A stretch of DNA of 64,000 nucleotides from Acanthosepion esculentum (lineage: Eukaryota; Mollusca; Cephalopoda; Sepiida; Sepiidae): contig OZ038510.1 of the NCBI GenBank assembly GCA_964036315.1, positions 87,030,164-87,094,163 on the forward strand, written 5' to 3'. The translations under genes and the position numbers were made by a program. Shown here piece after piece: positions 59,148 through 64,000 of the stretch. How positions within the stretch are numbered: the stretch's first letter is position 1; every line of letters begins with the position of its first letter. Under the pieces are notes generated by a model. The model saw only the letters and a program-made list of their open reading frames with translations. It had not been told where the DNA came from and did no database searches.

Positions 59148-60041
59148 AGGGATTTTTCATTTGGTCAGATAGTAAAAAGTACAGCTTTAACGATGTGCGC
59201 GTTATGTCGTCTGACAATTTACAGCGTCCGAATTCCAGTGTGCACAATAAGACTGCATTTCTAATTTTTCTTTTTTCGAATTCACAAAATATTGGTGTCC
59301 AAATGTCGGGAATTTCTTGCCTTATCCATAATACCAAATGTTTTTTCTACACCTTGACTAGTGTCGAGGCGAAATTCAACGTTATGGGGACTTGTGTTAG
59401 GTCATTTGCGGACATTTTCATCCGGTCCTAAACTGGGAAATCAGTCATATTTCACTTGTTTATAACTTTTTTCCTGTAAAAGAAATATTTTCAAAATGGG
59501 TATCAAATTGTGTGCAATTATTTGATTTGTCTATGTTTACAGGGCGTTTTATTTTGGTCCGATAGTAAAAAGTACAGCTTTCACCATGTGAGCGGTATGT
59601 CGTCTGACAATTTAAAGTGTCCGAATTCCAGTGTGCACAATAAGACTGCATTTCTATTTTTTACTTTTCATCGAATCCACTAAATATTGGTGTACAATTG
59701 TCGGGTATTTCTTGCTTATCCATAATTACAAAAGTTTTTTCTACACGTTGATTAGAGTCGAGGCGAAATTCAACGATATGTGCACTTGTGTTAGCACATT
59801 TGCGGAAATTTTCATGCGGCCCTGAACTGGGAAATCAGTCATATTTCACGTGTTTATAACATTTATCCTGTAAAAGAAATATTTTCAAAATGGGTATCAA
59901 ATTGTGTGGAATTATTTGATTTGTCTATGTTTACAGGGATTTTTCATTTCGTCAGATAGTAAAAAGTACAGCTTTCACCATGTGCGCGGTATGTCGTCTG
60001 ACAATTTACGGCGTCCGAGCATGTGCACAATAAGACTGCAT
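59148..60041. repeat. S3: 394-bp AT-rich repeat, two copies and a partial third
   Basis: The motif GATAGTAAAAAGTACAGC occurs at 59168, 59561 and 59955, giving periods of 393 and 394 bp. Each full copy continues with ATGTCGTCTGACAATTTA, GTGTGCACAATAAGACTGC, a T-rich stretch, GGGAAATCAGTCATATTTCA, CTGTAAAAGAAATATTTTC and TTTGTCTATGTTTACAGGG. The third copy is cut after about 100 bp, where S4 begins. I find no terminal inverted repeats, no target-site duplication and no long open frame. It may be a short tandem array of a satellite or a fragment of a dispersed element; the sequence alone does not decide. Confidence 0.85.
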
Positions 60042-63000
60042 TCTAAGAACATCAGGCTTAGAAGATGCAATATATAATATAATCCGGATGAAAATCGGAA
60101 TTCTAATGATGAATAGGATGTGATCATACCCGACATATATGTTTTGACGCTTTTCGCCGTATAACAGACTGCTACTTAGCACAACGCTTGATATTGATAA
60201 AAATGCATTCATTAATGTTATTGTCTGAAATTAATGTCATCATTCTATGAACATCAGGTTTAGATGATGCAATATGTAATATAATCCGGATGAAAATCTG
60301 AATTCTAATGATGAATAGGATGCGATCCTACCCGACATGTATGTTTTGTCGCTTTTCGACGTATAACAGACAGCTACTTAGCAGACGCTTGATATTAATA
60401 AAAATGCATTCATTAATGTTATTTTCTGAAACTTGTGTCACAATTCTATGAACATCAAGAGAAGATGATGCAATATGTAATATAATCCGTATGAAAATCT
60501 GAATTTTAATGATGAATAGGATGCGATCATCCCCGACATGTATGTTTTGTCGCTTTTCGCCGTATAACAGACAGCTATTTGCAGACGATTGATATTAATA
60601 AAAATGCATTCATTAATGTTATTTTCTGAAACTAGTGTCAGCATTCTATTAACATCAGGCTTAGATGATGGAATATGGAATAAAATCCGGATGAAAATCT
60701 GAATTCTAATGATGAATAGGATCCGATCATACCGACATGTATGTTTTGGCGCTTTTAGCCGTATAACAGACAGCTATTTAGCAGACGCTTGATATTAATA
60801 AAAATGCATTCATTAATGTTATTTTCTGAAACTAGTGACATCATTCTATGAACATCAGTCTTAGATGATGCAATATGTAATATAATCTTTATGAAAATCC
60901 GAATTGTAATGATGAATAGGATGCGATCATACCCGACATGTATGTTTTGTCGCATTTCGCCGTATAATAGACAGTTACTTAGCAGTCTTTTGATATTAAT
61001 AAAAATGCCTTCATTAATGGTATTTTCTGAAACTAGTGTCACCATTCTATGAACATCAGGTTTAGATGATGCAATATATAATATAATCCGTATGAAAATC
61101 TGAATTCTAATGATGAATAGGATGCGATCATACCCGACATGTATGTTTTATCGCTTTTCGCCGTATAACAGACACTTATTTGCAGACGCTTGATATTAAT
61201 AAAAATGCATTCATTAATGTCATTTTCTGAAACTAGTGTCACAATTCTATGAACATCAGACTTAGATGATGCAATATGTAATATAATCCGTGTGAAAATC
61301 TGAATTCTAATGATGAATAGGATGCGATCATACCCGACATGTATGTTTTGTCGCTTTTCCTGTATAAAAAACAGCTACATAACAAACGCGTGATATTAAA
61401 AGAAATGCATTCATTAATGTTACTTTCTGAAACTAGTGTCAGCATTCTATGAACATCAGGCTTAGATGATTCAATACGTAATATAATCCGAATGAAAATG
61501 TGAATTCTAATTATGAATAGGATGCGCTAACCCGACATGTATGTTTTGTCGCTTTTCGCAGTATAACAGACAGTTACTTAGCAGACGCTTGATATTAATA
61601 AAAATGCATTCATTAGTGTTATTTTCTGAAACTAGTGTCAACATTCTAGGAAGATCAAGCTTAGATGATGCACTATGTAATATAATCCGGATGAAAATCT
61701 GAATTATAATGATGAATAGGATGCGATCATACCCGACATTTATGTTTTGTCGCTTTTCGCCGTATAATAGACAGTTACTTAGCAGACGCTTGATATTTAT
61801 AAGAATGCATTCATTCATGTTATTTTCTGAATCTAGTGTCTGCATTCTATGAACATGAGGCTTAGATGATGCAATATATAATATAATCCGGATGAAAATC
61901 TGAATTCTAATGATTAATAGGATGCGATCATTACCCGACATGTATGTTTTGTCGCTTTTCGCCGTATAACAGACAATTAATTAGAGGTCGCTTGATATGA
62001 ATAAAATTGCATTCATTAATGTTATTTTCTGAAATAGTGTCAGTATTCTATGAACATCAGACTTAGATGATGCAATATGTAATATAATCCGTGTGAAAAT
62101 CTGAATTCTAATGATGAATAGGATGCGATCATAACCGACATGTATGTTTTGTTGCTTTCCGCCGTAAAAAAAACAGTTAATTAGCAGACGCTTAATATTA
62201 ATAAAAATGATTTCATTAATGTTATTCGCTGTAATAGTGTCTGCATTCTATGAACATCAGGCGTAGATGATACAATATGTAATATAATTCGGATGAAAAT
62301 CTGAATTCTAATGATGAATAGGATGCGATCATTACCCGACATGTATGTTTTGTCGCTTTTCGCTTTATAACGGATAGTTACATAGCAGATTCTTGATTTT
62401 AATATAAATGCATTCATTAATGTTATTTTCTGAAACGAGTGTCAGCATTCAATGAACATCAGGCTTAGATAACGCAATATGTAATATAATGCGGATGAAA
62501 ATCTGAATTCTAATGATGAATAGGATACGATGATTACCCGACATGCATGTTTTGTCGCTTTTCGCCGTATAACAGACAGTTACTTAGCAGACGCTTGATA
62601 TTAATAAAAATACATTCATTAATGTTATTTTCTGAAAATAGTGTCAATATGTTAAGAACATCAGGCTTTGATGATGCAATATGTAATATAATCCGGATGA
62701 AAATCTGAATTCTAATTATGAATAGGATGCGATGTTTACCCGACATGTATGTTTTGTCGCATTTCGCCGTATAACAGAGAGTTACTTAGCAGACGCTTTA
62801 TATTAACAAAAATGCATTCATAAATGTTATTTTCTGAAATAGTGTCAACATTCTATGAACATCAGGCTTAGATGATGCAATATATAATATAATCCGGATA
62901 AAAATCTTAATTCTAATGATGAATAGGATCCGATGATTACCCGATATCTATGTTTTGTCGTATTTCGCTGTATAACAGACAGTTACTTAGCAGACGCCTG

Positions 63001-64000
63001 ATATTAATAAAAATGCATTCATTAATGTTATTTTCTGTAACTAGTGTCAGCATTCTATGAACATCAGGGTTAAGTGATGCCATATGTAATATAATCCGGA
63101 TGCAAATCTTAATTCTAATGAAGAATATGATGCCATCATTACCTGACATGTATGTTTTGTCGCTTTTCGCCGTATAACAGACAGTTACTTAGCAGACGCT
63201 TGATATTAATAAAAATTCATTTATTAATGTTATTTGCTGAAATAGTGTCAGCATTCTATGAACATCAGTCTTAGATGATGCGATATGTAATATAATCCGG
63301 ATGAAAATCTGAATTCTAATGATGAATAGGATGCGATGATTACCCGACATGTATGTTTTGTCGCCTTTCCCCGTATAACAGACAGTTACTTAGCAGACGC
63401 TTGATTTTATTAAAAATTCATTTATTAATTTTATTTGCTTAAATAGTGTCAGCATTCTATGAACTTCACTCTTAGATGATGCAATATGTAATATAATCCG
63501 GATAAAAATCTGAATTCTAATGATGAATAGGATGCGATCATACCCGACATGTTTGTTTTGTCGCTTTTCGCCGTATAACAGACAGTTACTTAGCAGACGC
63601 TTGATATTAATAAAAATGCATTCATTAATGCTTTTTTCTTAAACTTGTGACAGAATCCTATAAACATATGTCTTACGTGATGCAAAATGTAATATAATCC
63701 GGACTAAAATCTGAATTCTAATGAAGAATATGATACGATCAAACCCCACGTGAATGTTTTGTCGCTTTTCGTCGTATAACCGACAGTTATTTATCAGAGT
63801 CTTGATATTAATAAAAATGCATACATTAATGTTATTTTCTCAAACTCGTGTCAACATTCTATAAATAGAAGTCTTAAATGATTCATAATATATTATAATC
63901 GGGTAGAGAATCTGAATTCTAATGATGAATATTCTCCGATCATACCTGACATGTACGTTTTGTCACTTTTCGCTGTATGACCGGCATTTTCTTAGCAGAG
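60041..64000. repeat. S4: about 200-bp AT-rich satellite array
   Basis: About 20 head-to-tail monomers of 199-202 bp run to the window end. The anchor ATTCTATGAACATCAG, or a variant, falls at 60242, 60443, 60643, 60843, 61044, 61244, 61444, 61643, 61844, 62045, 62245 and 62447, and continues at the same spacing to about 63856. Each monomer also carries GATGATGCAATATGTAATA, TCTGAATTCTAATGATG, CCCGACATGTATGTTTTGTC, GCCGTATAACAGACAG and AATGCATTCATTAATG. The EcoRI site GAATTC is present in most monomers (lost, for example, near 60501 and 60904). Minus-strand frames of about 70 codons arise once per monomer and mean nothing beyond the repeat. The length is close to a nucleosome repeat. The family is not one I recognise. 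Confidence 0.95.

Larger units (their letters stand above)
52251..59150. repeat. S2: 60-bp satellite array
   Basis: About 115 tandem monomers of 60 bp. A typical monomer reads in blocks CACAAAAGAGCCAGGAG, AATTCGGCTTGTAGCAGC, CTGAGATTGCTTGTAAG, GCAGTTGT. Two main subtypes occur: one with GCAGTTGTCACAAAAGAG, and one with GGCAATTGGCACAAAAAGCC that is often 59 bp and follows a CTCGTAGCCGCCTGGGATTG monomer. The plus strand has TAG, TGA and TAA in every monomer. The minus strand is free of stops in all three frames and, since 60 is a multiple of 3, gives 20-residue periodic peptides. These are repeat artefacts, not genes: no frame is favoured and monomers differ by frame-breaking indels. A deleted monomer is visible at about 54237-54262. 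The array starts and ends abruptly. Confidence 0.95.

Noticed and set aside
59148..60041. Transposon or MITE
   Set aside because: No terminal inverted repeats, target-site duplication or coding remnant could be found; the periodicity alone supports only a tandem repeat.
60041..64000. Recurring hydrophobic minus-strand frames of about 70 codons
   Set aside because: One appears per S4 monomer, interrupted at the same places; they follow from the satellite.
60041..64000. CENP-B box or other centromere protein site in S4
   Set aside because: No stretch matches the CENP-B box core by eye.

Overview
The window holds no recognisable gene, RNA gene or intact transposon. Essentially all 64 kb is tandemly repeated DNA, in at least three unrelated satellite families plus a short bridging repeat, joined end to end with no unique sequence between them. 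This points to a heterochromatic or subtelomeric/pericentromeric block of a eukaryotic chromosome. I cannot name the organism. Family names S1 to S4 are mine.

S1 (1-52251) is a G-rich minisatellite. It has a 31-bp unit and a 43-bp unit that differ by a 12-bp block, plus a common 32-bp form. I estimate roughly 1,300-1,500 monomers. Their order repeats at larger scales, giving a patchwork of higher-order repeats (HORs) with periods of about 2,663, 1,784, 1,380, 4,652, 2,574, 444, 1,096 and 1,430 bp. Four sub-domains can be told apart by diagnostic variants: about 1-14,200; 14,200-29,350; 29,350-41,800; and 41,800-52,251. The last, next to the array edge, is the most degenerate.

S2 (52251-59150) is a 60-bp satellite of about 115 monomers with 5-, 10- and 15-monomer duplications. 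S3 (59148-60041) is a 394-bp AT-rich unit in two full copies and one partial copy. S4 (60041-64000, running off the window) is an AT-rich satellite of about 200 bp in about 20 copies, most with an EcoRI site (GAATTC).

Many long open frames exist, up to 1,495 codons on the minus strand. They follow from repeat arithmetic: the S1 units are 1 mod 3 in length and have no stop codon on either strand, so all six frames stay open. I do not call them genes. The points most worth following up are the two-length S1 code and its HORs, the G-rich strand asymmetry (G-quadruplex/R-loop potential), the near-kappaB motif repeated in every S1 monomer, the abrupt satellite-to-satellite junctions, and the near-identical recent HOR duplications, which could also be assembly artefacts.
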